A stretch of 64,000 bases of DNA from Bipolaris cookei (lineage: Eukaryota > Ascomycota > Dothideomycetes > Pleosporales > Pleosporaceae): positions 62,001-126,000 of the forward strand of contig NRSV01000001.1 of assembly GCA_002286855.1 (NCBI GenBank), read 5' to 3'. A program made the translations under genes and the position numbers. The notes under the pieces are model-generated. The model saw only the letters and a program-made list of their open reading frames with translations, had not been told where the DNA came from and searched no databases. Below, one piece after another: positions 1-9,811 of the stretch (positions are counted from its first letter, which is position 1; each line of letters begins with the position of its first letter).

Positions 1-156
1 GCGCAGTGGTTTTCCTTCGGAAATATTCTTTTACTAAGACGCAGAGAGGAGTTTTTAAGTTTCAGTGCTAAAGAAGCTTTCTTAATTTCTCCTTGGTTGA
101 CTACTGCACTATTTTCTGAGCCAAAAATACTGTATCTAGCAACTTTGGATAACCTA
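1..156. other. Left-edge flank, no gene seen
   Basis: Moderately AT-rich sequence preceding the left inverted repeat of the first transposon. I see no coding signal and no similarity to the flank of the second copy. Confidence 0.4.
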
Positions 157-224
157 TAACGTAAAGCACCACCGAGCCGGACACTTTTTCTTGGCATCGC
201 GAACTTCATGTACGAAAACTCGAA

Positions 225-1910
225 TTACTCTACACTAGCTATAGATGCGTTATACAACTCACTTGTATCTGATAGAGAATCTTCTTCTACATCTTTTTGG
301 CACGTACGGGCGTTATGGCCCACTCTCCCACAGGTTCCACAGTGCCGTTGACCTGGTAGAGCCTTTTCTTGACTACCCCCACCACGCGCCTTCTTTGATG
401 CCGTACGACCAGTAGCAGCATTTTCAGCTGCCTGCGATGCTCCTGCACCAAAGTCTAGTGTCCCGCCTGTCTGAATTCGCTTTCTTTTACGCCCTCGGCG
501 CTTTGTTACCTCAGCTAATTGCTCTTCAAGCTCTCGTATGCGGGCCTTCATAAGCACATTCTCATGTAGCATCTCCTCAGCTCCTTTAATAAGCTTTGAG
601 AAGCCTTCTTGTGCAGCAGTTGGTGATCGTACAAAAGAATCTCTTACAAGCTTCGACTGTGATCCAAATTCGTACGAATTGCTAGGGGTTTTAGACTCCC
701 AGGGTGTTTCTAGCTGAGCTTCTTGTGGTGGGGTACAAAGGCGTACGTCAAGACGATCAATGACTCTCTGCGCGTTAATAGGAACTAGCCCTGCTGCCTT
801 AAAGGCTTTTTTGCAGTTATCGAACGTAAATACGTCGCGAAACGCGTCTCGAAAGGCTGGCAGGAAGCGTTCTTTATCAATATGCCAGACGTGGTGGCGT
901 GCCAAGTCTCGTACGCGTTGGGAGTACTTCTGCTTAAGAGGCGAAAAGCAGACAACGTCAAGCGGCTGAAGTATATGCGATGAATGAGCAGGCATACAAA
1001 GAGTAAGAATCTTCTGTTCAAGACAGTAGTCCTTAAATTCTTGGTTTAGGTGGCTCTCATGGCCGTCAAGAATAAGTAGCCTGTACGACCCCACCTGACG
1101 CGTCTTTGTATGCTCGTCAAAGTGCTTTAACCACTCAAGACCAAGCGCGTTATTTGTCCAGCCGTTCTGTGATACTGAGAGCTTCCAATCGTACGGTATA
1201 TCTACTTCTTCGTACCAAGCAGAGATATGGACGCGTCCCTTGTAGATAATGAATGGCGGAGTAGCATACCCCGCAGCGCAGATGCTCTGAATAACTGTAA
1301 CCCACTCACGATTGCCTGGCTGCGTCAAAGTAGGCCTCGTACGACGCTCTGCGCCTGTAACTACCTTCATTGAGCCAATCACGCCCATCTGAAAGCCAGT
1401 CTCGTCAAAGTTATGGATGTCGTCAGAATGTACTCCATACTTCTCAATTGTCTCTCGTACAAGCTCAAACCACGCGTTAATAACCTCTGGATCTTCCTGC
1501 TGTATTCTCTGGCGGTCCTTTGCTCGATTGAAAGCTGTTTTAAGCTCGTCGGAACGCGATACAAATCGCTCTGCCCAGTTCTTGCCTAAAGGTTGGCCAT
1601 CTCGTACGCGCAGTAGTTTCTCTGCCATATCCGCTACCTCACACAGTCGGGGAGCAAATCCTCGTGAGTCTAGATCAAGAATATATCGTACAATTGTTTG
1701 CTCTTCAATTATAGTTAGTTTGCGGCAGTTTGGAGATATCTGGGGTCGAAAAGTGATTTTGTTAAGCCGATCAGAAAGCCGCTGAAAAGGAACGTTGTAG
1801 ACAGCAGCAGCGCGTCGAATGCTCTTAAACTGGCCCGTACGATAGGCCTGAATAGCAAGAGTAATTCTGCCTTCTCTCTGAGTTAATGTATCTTTACGTA
1901 GTTGGGACAT
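225..1910 (-). CDS. DDE transposase of pogo/Fot1 type with C-terminal zinc knuckle
   Basis: A 561-residue transposase read without introns from the ATG at 1910 (MSQLRKD). The reading frame continues upstream across the inverted repeat, but the second copy supports this ATG. An N-terminal Psq-type helix-turn-helix (about residues 10-50) is followed by a CENP-B-type DNA-binding domain (about 60-125). The DDE core shows FDETGF, LDGHESH and LQPLD, the three acidic positions of pogo enzymes. A predicted coiled coil (about 425-460) and a basic stretch KRRGRKRKR follow. Near the C terminus there is a CCHC zinc knuckle, CGTCGRVGHNARTC. It would cut and paste its own element at TA sites in the nucleus. 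No stop or frameshift interrupts the frame, so it may still be functional. Confidence 0.9.
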   Translation of the reverse strand: MSQLRKDTLTQREGRITLAIQAYRTGQFKSIRRAAAVYNVPFQRLSDRLNKITFRPQISPNCRKLTIIEEQTIVRYILDLDSRGFAPRLCEVADMAEKLLRVRDGQPLGKNWAERFVSRSDELKTAFNRAKDRQRIQQEDPEVINAWFELVRETIEKYGVHSDDIHNFDETGFQMGVIGSMKVVTGAERRTRPTLTQPGNREWVTVIQSICAAGYATPPFIIYKGRVHISAWYEEVDIPYDWKLSVSQNGWTNNALGLEWLKHFDEHTKTRQVGSYRLLILDGHESHLNQEFKDYCLEQKILTLCMPAHSSHILQPLDVVCFSPLKQKYSQRVRDLARHHVWHIDKERFLPAFRDAFRDVFTFDNCKKAFKAAGLVPINAQRVIDRLDVRLCTPPQEAQLETPWESKTPSNSYEFGSQSKLVRDSFVRSPTAAQEGFSKLIKGAEEMLHENVLMKARIRELEEQLAEVTKRRGRKRKRIQTGGTLDFGAGASQAAENAATGRTASKKARGGGSQEKALPGQRHCGTCGRVGHNARTCQKDVEEDSLSDTSELYNASIASVE

Positions 1911-1927
1911 GTTACTTTGCAAGTGAT

Positions 1928-1990
1928 GTTCGCGATGCCAAGAAAAAGTGTCCGGCTCGGTGGTGTGTCCGGCTCGGTGGTGCTTTACGT
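1928..1990. repeat. Right inverted repeat of transposon copy 1 with 17-bp internal tandem duplication
   Basis: The segment TCCGGCTCGGTGGTG occurs at 1951 and again 17 bp later at 1968. The left repeat of the same element and both repeats of the second copy carry it only once, so the duplication is specific to this end. Confidence 0.85.
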
Positions 1991-2013
1991 TATCGGCCAA
2001 TACATATATTATT

Positions 2014-2707
2014 TCAAAACTCGCACGTCCACTCAACCGACGGTGGCAAAATCGCAGTATTCGGAATGTTACTACTCTCTCTAAACTCAACAATCTTCCT
2101 TTCTCCCTCCACTTCCTTGACCACTGCAAACGCCGCATTGGTAAAGTAGACATCACGCTGTATGCGCGTCTGGAATCCACCGGCCCACCCAATCATATAC
2201 ACGAAGCCACCCTTGTCGCCATTGGCGTTGGGAATGCCGAGTGTGTTGATGAAACCGTGCTTGAAGGGCGCAAAAGCGATGCCTAGGGTTGCGTTGAATG
2301 TGTTGTAAAGTCTTCGTGAGCCATCAAAGTCGTAGTGCGTGTCGTTGAATGTAAATCTAACATCCTTTGAAAAAGAGGCTGCGTGACCCTGGGGCCAGTT
2401 TTTGTTTGCTGGGAAGGGGTAGAAACCTAGGATGAGGGTCTTAGAAACGATGGTTCTGTTTTTTTAATCAGAGAGTTCCTCTACCGTTTACGGCGCATTC
2501 TAGCCAACTACCCAATTGTACGCTGGCATTCGCTTTTGGTGAGTCTATCAAGGTACAGGGGTCGATGCCCGTTTCATTGAGTATTTGTGGGGAGTTTTTG
2601 TCCAACACTTCTTGCGGAGATAATTCAAAGGCTGTACTAGATGCGAGTAGACTGACTACTATGGCTTGTGGGATGTTAATGATTGTCACCAGTGGGGGTG
2701 ACATCAT
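2014..2707 (-). CDS. Predicted secreted protein of unknown family, two exons
   Basis: Exons 2707-2492 and 2439-2014 are joined by a 52-nt phase-0 intron (2440-2491, gtaaac...ctaag) and give 213 residues. The start is a double Met (MMSPPL) followed by a hydrophobic segment IVVSLLASSTAFEL that looks like a signal peptide. The mature part has three cysteines (DPCTL, LECA, WTCEF), several N-glycosylation sequons and an aromatic-rich second half with FVYMIGWAGGFQTR. I do not recognise the family; a small SnoaL/NTF2-like fold is possible but unproven. The right end of transposon copy 1 lies only 21 bp beyond the stop codon, so the element probably sits in the 3' UTR. The intron is inferred: without it the two reading frames are separated by a stop. 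Confidence 0.55.
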
Positions 2708-2746
2708 CCTTACCACCAATTGAGAGATAACGCATGGTTCTGGCAA

Positions 2747-4015
2747 GAATTAATGTAGCGACAAGGGAGAAGATGGGTGAATGCTACGTGATAAATTCAG
2801 GCTCAATGGAATACTTATAAGCAAATGGGTGCCTTATTGCCTACAATCAAGGCAGACGGGGCTGACGGGGGCTGACAAGCTGAAGATCGGTTGGGGCCAG
2901 CATTAGTACCAGAAAGGCATGTAACCGTGGCGGGGACAGGTACAAGGAGTACAAGTCCCCGATTAAATGGCCAATCAGCATAAGATACCAGCCCTGGAGG
3001 AATCAATACATGTAAGGTGATGTTATCAATTGGGTGCATCATTCTCCGTTATGAACGTTCAGCGGCAGTCATCTGTGGGGCCGTTGGGGCGCAGCCGCAT
3101 CGCAGCCGCGCCAACTCTTTCAACAAGCTTGGCTTTCACTCGAAGTTACGCATGCAAATAGAGTCCTCTCCCTTACGAGCTTTTCCTTCATCTCAGGATT
3201 TCACTCCTAGATATACAGTGTTTCCGCTTAATATAGGAAGATTGCTTGTGTTGATGGCTGAGCAGTATACAAGTTCTCGAACGCGCAAGGCTTAGGCGCA
3301 GTGTCAATGTGCGTAGGCGGCCAAAAGACATCTTGACTGCCTGTTGCTCCTGGCATCTCGCTTATTTAGGTCCCTGAGGTGGTGATGCAAGTAACCTGTG
3401 AAGTTTTGGTGGATTTCTCGTAACTGAGCTTCTGATAATTGGACGACAGCACAAATCGTATGATGCTTGGACGGTGCAGTTGGCATTTGGCCAAGATGCA
3501 CGCCCTTGAAGACACAACAGCAAAATATAGATTTGAAAAGCAGTATGAAGCTCCATATGTGTTATACGCAATCAATTTTAATTACCAAAGACAAGATAAC
3601 TAGACTGTGGACACGTTGTATTGTCCAAGACGAAACTTCGTCGCTACCATCGATACAGTACATACAGCATCTCTTCTCCCCTTGCACCCCCTCACGTACA
3701 AACGCGTAGATAGAAGATTTATTAAATCCGGGTAGAAAATAGTCGAAAAATGAGGGTGGAGAAGGTGAAGAAGAGAAAAAAACAATTCCAATCACATACT
3801 TCCATATCCGCACCATCCCCAAAGACAAAATATGAACCAGCTCAAGGATGCGGAGAAACTCCAACGTGATATTCCTCTTTTCTGATACCTTGAAAAATCC
3901 AAAAAAGAAGGGAACTGGGATACTGTATCCACATCCTCAAAGCCATCAAGAACCTCTCCACTGATTATTCCTGCCTGTCCCTTCTTGTAGTTGTCAACGA
4001 GCGTGCGCTCACATC
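2747..4015. other. Intergenic, no gene recognised
   Basis: Only short reading frames on both strands, none with a recognisable domain, a typical leader or splice signals that join them. A short imperfect direct repeat (gctgacgggggctgac) occurs near 2860. Confidence 0.4.
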
Positions 4016-4270
4016 CTAAGCTCCAGGAGCAAGGGGAACGGGAAGCGCGGGAATGGGGACTGGGGCAGGGTTGATAGCAGGCACGATGATGCTCTCGACC
4101 GGAACGGCGACACTCTGGATGGGCAGAGCAATGCTCTCGACTGGGACGGTGATGACTGGGTGAGGAGGCTGGGCAGGATAAGAGTGCAGGAAGGCCCTGC
4201 TCTTGTCGCGACCGGCGAGAGTGGTGCCGGCGAGGGCCGCAAGGACCAGGGTGATGGTGGTGGGCTGCAT
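4016..4270 (-). CDS. Small secreted Pro/Val-rich repeat protein
   Basis: 84 residues from an ATG preceded by an A-rich fungal-style leader (CCCCAAGACAAAA). Residues 1-19 (MQPTTITLVLAALAGTTLA) form a clear signal peptide. The mature part is built of short imperfect repeats around the motif VPVESI (ITVPVESIALPIQS, VAVPVESIIVPAI) and ends in a PxPxPxLP tract. There are no cysteines, so it is neither a hydrophobin nor a typical disulfide-rich effector. It may be a cell-wall or extracellular structural peptide. No homologous family is recognised, and the call rests on the signal peptide and repeat regularity. Confidence 0.6.
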   Translation of the reverse strand: MQPTTITLVLAALAGTTLAGRDKSRAFLHSYPAQPPHPVITVPVESIALPIQSVAVPVESIIVPAINPAPVPIPALPVPLAPGA

Positions 4271-6185
4271 TTTTGTCTTGGGGTGTGTGGTGGGTTGGTT
4301 TTCTGATGGGCGAGAATGTTAGAGTGCAGTGAAGGCGATTATAGGGCGATTGATGCTAATTGAAGAAAATTTGATGATGTTTTAAGAGGATCTTGTGGTA
4401 ATTGAAGACGATGTGTTGGGAGCTTTGTTGCAGGAATGCTCAAGGGAAGTGTGACAAAGAGTGCTCTGGATTATGGAGAGTTGATAACGTACTTGTGGGG
4501 TTACTTTTGAGCTGCCTAACTGTAGAGTAAGCGACTGGAAGTGCTTGCTGATGAGAATGAAACCCGGAAGGGAGAATAAGTGGTATTTATCCTCCCCCTT
4601 TAGCACTATGGCGCCGGCTCAAATTCGAAAGTGCGGTGCTGTGACTGGCAGAATTGGTTCGGAGAATGCATGGTGGAGAACCCGGTTGCGGTCATGCGAA
4701 TGAGGTTAGGTAGATGTATGGATATGACCCTGCATTCAGGACACAAATGGCTCAGGATGCGGCACGCGATGGCAAGGTAGAAAGACGTGCGTTGTGAACG
4801 GGTGAGTTGTGATCAAGTTTGGTAGATCATGAGCCATCCTGAAGTCATGTTGAGTGAAAATTACCGTCTCCAACCAGGATGTTCTGCATTTCGGTATTGC
4901 AGCGGCCCTTCAAGCGTACACAGAAAGGTGCCCTGCAATCTTGTATCGCTCCTGGTAATCCCAACGCACATAACAAACACCTCATGTTTAATTACTTGTC
5001 GACTGTACTATGGGCTTCGGCCTCGATTCCGTCCTAATTTTCTGTCCAAATTAAAAACAACCTCCTGGTCGTTAGTCAAGATCAAATCTCGGAAGACCCA
5101 TACTCATTAGTCTAACCCTAGGCCGCATCAAATTCAGGGTTCAATCCAAATACACTCACTTCGATCCAATGGTGTCTGCCTGGTTTAGAACTCACACTTC
5201 CGCGTATATTTCCCTGTACATAATCGTTAAACTGAACCAGTGGATGTGCACGCACGGATAAGGACTTGATGAAAAGTCAGTTGTACGAATTCGCAAGGCG
5301 TTGGTACCGGCATAGTGACGACTTGAAAGTCACGGTTCCGTTGCAGACATGGTCTAAGAATTTCATAGGAGCTATACTATAGTATTGGGCTTCAGTTCCT
5401 CTTTGAAAAAAATTCAATATACTGACATGACAGTCTTGTAGTGTTGGAGGTGGTGATGGTGGCAGAGTCCACGCGAACCGTCAAAGTCATGCAGAAGTTA
5501 GCACCAGCGTGGGTGCCATAAATTGAAAACCGGCGAATAACGCCTCTGAAAGCACCCATGGTGGCGCGGCTGCAAGACTTCTATCATCTGATCGCTCTTC
5601 GTCGACAGGTAATCCTCCCGGAGGACGCCATGACCCCGCTCATTGCCAGCAACCCACTCCGGACATTGAGTACAAAGACCATGAAATGGCTGGCAAGGCC
5701 GAGTGGACAAAGTCCTGCTCACTTGTTTATAAGCCCGAAATGTAACACTAGATGCTGGAGTCCACAAAGCAATATAGTGAAGCAAAAGTACTTGGTGGGT
5801 ATCCTCAACGCATCGTGCCAAGAAACAATGCTTGTCATTCGATGCATCAATGAAGACGGTGTAGATATAGACTGAGAGTTCGCAAAAAATGTCAAGTGAA
5901 TGTCGCCAAAAGACATCCACTTGCGAGTAAATTCGTGGTATTGTAACACATCATTAGGTATGTATTCAATTTAATTCTGGGCAGAACAATGGTATTAGCG
6001 GCGAAAGACAGAATGCGGTAGCGGAGCTGAGCTTACTCTTTGGCTGTAGAGCCCCTTTCCTCCACACTGTCCCTTGAAGCGGGTGGCTTGATCCCTCTTC
6101 GCTACACGGCATTGCCACACCGATTTTGGGTGTAGGCATGTTCAGTACTCGATCGCATGTGTTTATACAAAAACTGGAAAATCAT
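4271..6185. other. Gene-poor stretch, nothing confidently coding
   Basis: About 1.9 kb with overlapping small frames on both strands around 5500-5950. None has a recognisable domain, signal peptide or coherent splice structure. Confidence 0.35.
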
Positions 6186-7488
6186 CTACGAGAGAAGGTC
6201 GGCAACATTCATAGGCATCTCATCAATCTGAGTAGAGTAGTACACTGTCATAATTAGCCGTCAGTCCTTGAAACAAATTTGCTTTTGGGAAACCTACACT
6301 CAATGTCACGGAGGATGCGGACGTCATCCTGAGTAACGAAGTTAATGGCCACACCCTTACGTCCGAATCGGCCGCTTCGACCAATCCTGTGAATGTAGTT
6401 TTCACGGTTTGACGGAAGGTCGTAGTTGATCACGAGCGACACCTGTTGCACATCGATACCACGAGCCCAGACATCGGTGGAAATGAGCACGCGGGAGTTG
6501 GCCTGACGGAAGTCTTGCATAATGCTGTCTCGTTCCCTCTGTGGCATGTCTCCGTGCATCGAGGAAACAGTAAAGTTGGCCTCGCGCATCTTGTCGGTGA
6601 GCCAGTCAACCTTGCGGCGTGTGTTGCAGAAGATGACCGCTTGTGTGATGGTGAGTGTGTCATAGAGATCGCAGAGAGTATCGAACTTCCACTCTTCCTT
6701 TTCGATGGCGATGAAGTATTGCTTAAGGCCTTCTAGTGTCAACTCATCACGCTTGACCAGAATGCGCACGGGATCGGTCATGAACTTCGTTGTCATCTCA
6801 AGCACATCGTAGGGGAGGGTGGCGGAAACAACCACAACCTGAGTCGCAGGTGGGAGGTAGCGGTAGACGTCGTAGATTTGCTCACGGAAACCGCGGTTGA
6901 GGAGTTCGTCGGCTTCATCGAGAACAAGCATTTTGATGTTGCGCGTTCGGAGGTTGCGGCGGCGAATCATATCGGCGACGCGTCCAGGTGTTCCAGAGAC
7001 TACGTGCTGACCGTAGTCGAGCTTGCGAATATCCTCCCCAACATTGGTGCCTCCGATACAGGCGTGGCATTGCACGTTCATGTAGTCGCCAAGACCCATA
7101 ATGACCTGCTGAATCTGGGTCGCCAACTCGCGTGTGGGTGACAGTACGAGTGCTGCAGTTTGTCAGTATGCGCTTCTTTAGCGAGGGCGTATGCGATCCT
7201 ACCTTGTGTCTCTCGGACAGCCGTATCAATGACCTGGAGGATGGAGATGGAAAAGGTTGCTGTCTTTCCCGTTCCCGACTGGGCCTGGGCGATGGTATCG
7301 CGTCCCTTGCAAACCTGCACAATGGCACGCGACTGCACAGCTGAAGGCGACTCGTATCCGTAGGCGTAGATGCCGCGCAGTAGGTTCTCCTTCAGGTGCA
7401 TGGCCTCGAAGGTCGGCGCAACGGTCACCTCCTTGGAAGTGGAGAACTCCATCTTGTCATCGGCATTTCGGTCGATTCCGTCCGCCAT
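6186..7488 (-). CDS. FAL1: DEAD-box RNA helicase FAL1 / eIF4A-III
   Basis: Three exons (7488-7203, 7152-6298, 6244-6186) with 50- and 53-nt introns give 399 residues, the usual length of FAL1. The helicase core is complete: the Q-motif region, motif I AQSGTGKT, Ia PTRELA, GG, SGTPGR, motif II DEAD, motif III SAT, and the second RecA domain with STDVWARGID and HRIGRSGRFGRKG. It ends in the family's typical NVADLLS. FAL1/eIF4A-III acts in the nucleus and nucleolus in 18S rRNA maturation and, in most eukaryotes, is the core of the exon junction complex. It is divergent from the SF3a60 gene, with 277 bp between start codons. The EMPMNVADL end and the VWARGID motif favour FAL1 over cytoplasmic eIF4A. 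Confidence 0.93.
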
Positions 7489-7765
7489 ATTGGCTTGAAT
7501 ATGGTGGGATTTGTGTGGTGGGGTTGAGGTTATTGGAGACTTGTTCGCAATCGCAACAAAGTTTGGGAGCAGCTACGTCTAGGCGTTGCGGAGGCCCGGA
7601 GTCTCGGCGATCCCATTCCGGGTACTAGCGCGTTTTTCACTTTATGTAGCCGCGACAAGCTCCACCCTGTAGCTCTACAACATTCACGCCCGCAAAGGTG
7701 TGCACATCCACTGCAGAATCACTGCTATTCCCTAAGACTCATATCTAATATAGGCGGCCACGACC

Positions 7766-9312
7766 ATGCTTTTAGAAGAACAGCGCCAGCTTCACGAGGA
7801 CTTGGAGCGCCTCGAGGATGCCGCCGCAGAGCGCCTTCTGGAAGACCCTCCACATGTACGTCTTCTAATGCGTCTATCGTGAACTTCATGCTAACATCTT
7901 ACTAGGTTCGCGACCGTCTCGCACGCGACCACGACATTGCGCAATTCCTCGAGCAGATTGAAAGCCAGTCGAGTCGCCTCCTCAAGATCTACGAAGATGT
8001 AGATGGCAAGAAGGAGGATGAGGTGCGCGGCCTCACCCATGGTGACCCGACGGAGTCCTTTTTAAAAGAAATCGAATCCATCAAGGAGTTTCATAGACGC
8101 TACCCGAACGAGCCTGTCGAGAACCTAGAGAAGGCCTACAAGAAGCGGTCGCCCGAAGATCATGCGCAGTCCATTGCAGCCATCGACTCCATGTTCACTG
8201 GCGAGGAGGGGTTTGGTCGCTTCTTTGACCTGACCACGCTGCATGAGCAGTACTTGAACCTTCCTGTTCATCAGCATGCGCGCCGCCTGACGTATCTGCA
8301 GTACCTCGATCTGTTCGATGTCTTCACGCCTCCGCAATGCAACATTCGCCGCGATCAGAAGAAGTCCGAGTCTTACTTTCATTACCTGAAGGCACTGCAA
8401 GACTACCTCGAGAGCTTCATGAGACGGACAAAGCCTCTAGAGAACTTGGACCGGCTCTTCGCTAACTTTGACAAGGAGTTTGAGGAGTTGTGGGAGAAAG
8501 ACCAAGTCCCAGGCTGGGAAAAGGTTGCTCCTGCAGCATCGGCTGACGGTGAAGCCAAGGGCGAGGGAATCTGGTGTTCTGCATGCAAGAAGGGGTTTTC
8601 AAAAGAGACAGTCTACGAAGCACATTTGACGGGAAAGAAGCACAAGAAGGCATTACAGGAGAGCCAAAACGGCGCACAAGATAGCAAAAAGCCTGCAAGC
8701 GGTGCTTCGGCAGATATGCAACGCTTCAAGGAGCGCGCCGTCGCCGAGCGAGAGTTTAGGATACGGAAGCTCGCTGCGGCCATGCAGACGGAGCGCGGCG
8801 ACACCAAGATGAACGTAGAGCGAAAGCAAGGCATGACGGAACGTGAACGGCAACAAGAACTAGAGCAGCTATACTCCGAGACACCCGAAAACGGCGCAAA
8901 CGAGGAAGCCAATGACTCGGACGGCGAAGACAAGATTTACAACCCGCTCAAGCTACCCCTCGCCTGGGACGGCAAGCCCATTCCCTTTTGGCTCTACAAG
9001 CTGCACGGCCTGGGCGTCGAGTTTCCCTGCGAAATCTGTGGAAACTTTGTCTACATGGGCCGCCGCGCCTTTGACAAGCACTTCAACGAGCCCCGCCATA
9101 TTCATGGCCTCAAGTGTCTCGGCATCACCAACACAACGCTTTTCCGTGAGATTACGAGTATCAAGGAAGCTGAGGACTTGTGGAGGAAGATCCAAAAGGA
9201 TAAGAAGAAGGAGAAGATGATGGCGGATAATGTGGTGGAGATGGAGGATTCAGAGGGTAACGTTATGCCTGAGAAGGTGTATCGCGATCTCGCTGCTGCG
9301 GGTATGCTTTGA
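7766..9312 (+). CDS. sap61: Splicing factor SF3a subunit 3 (SF3a60/Prp9)
   Basis: Exon 1 is 7766-7855 and exon 2 is 7906-9312. The 50-nt intron has a ctaac branch site, and the product is 498 residues (human SF3A3 has 501). The N-terminal helical part carries the SF3a60 signature around FDLTTLHEQYLNL and LTYLQYLDLFDVF. Two matrin-type C2H2 zinc fingers follow, at about residues 270-300 (CSACKKGF...HLTGKKH) and 430-460 (CEICGNFVYMGRRAFDKHF...H). SF3a60 is part of the U2 snRNP SF3a complex that anchors U2 at the branch site. The neighbouring divergent gene encodes another RNA-processing factor, so a shared bidirectional promoter is plausible. Confidence 0.93.
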
Positions 9313-9811
9313 GTGCGGTTGGAGACATTCACAGTTAAATCTCACTTTCGCACGATGAAGCTCGGCGCATCTCAAGAATTCTTTCTAGGTAAGACTCTCC
9401 AACGTTCCTTGCGCTTTCGAACGGTGTCCAATTACACCGCCGCATTTTGTTTTCTTGTCCTCCCTCTTCCCCCCTTTCCATCAATCTGTCCACCACAAAG
9501 ATTCAGATCCGAGGTCGATGGGGTCAAAAAGGGAAACTGTTGCATGACTGGCGTTTAGGAGTTTTATTGCAAGAAGTCAAGATGAAAAAGTCATCCTGGC
9601 ATACTCTCATGTACGTATGGCATGTACAAGATTAAAGATATCCCTTGGCAGAAGAAGACGATGAAGAAAATATCAACCTGACTAGTTGAGCTTCATAGCA
9701 AAAAAATGAGTCCATACGAGACAACTTGATACTTGTTGATTTCCTTTTTCCCCTCATCTCTTTGACATCATTCAGAAACATACTAGTTACAACAACACGG
9801 CAACATAGAAT
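9313..9811. other. Intergenic between convergent 3' ends
   Basis: About 500 bp holding the 3' UTRs of SF3a60 (plus) and MTHFR (minus). Nothing else is seen. Confidence 0.5.

Larger units (their letters stand above)
157..1992 (-). mobile_element. Pogo-like Tc1/mariner DNA transposon, copy 1, apparently complete
   Basis: The element body is 159-1990 and is flanked by TA on both sides (157-158 and 1991-1992), the target-site duplication expected of Tc1/mariner elements. It has 46-bp terminal inverted repeats beginning ACGTAAAGCACCACCGAGCC: left 159-204, right 1928-1990. The right repeat is 17 bp longer because the stretch containing TCCGGCTCGGTGG is tandemly duplicated. Between the repeats is one uninterrupted transposase gene on the minus strand. 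Length without the duplication is about 1815 bp, almost the same as the second copy at 35966-37778. The intact reading frame, paired ends and TA flanks suggest a fairly recent insertion. Confidence 0.9.

Noticed and set aside
2440..2491. Frameshift in the secreted-protein gene near the first transposon
   Set aside because: A normal 52-nt phase-0 GT-AG intron explains the frame change, so the gene is treated as intact.
5498..5949. Overlapping frames on both strands around 5.5-5.9 kb
   Set aside because: No domain, leader or splice signals, and coding character is equal on both strands, so neither is supported.
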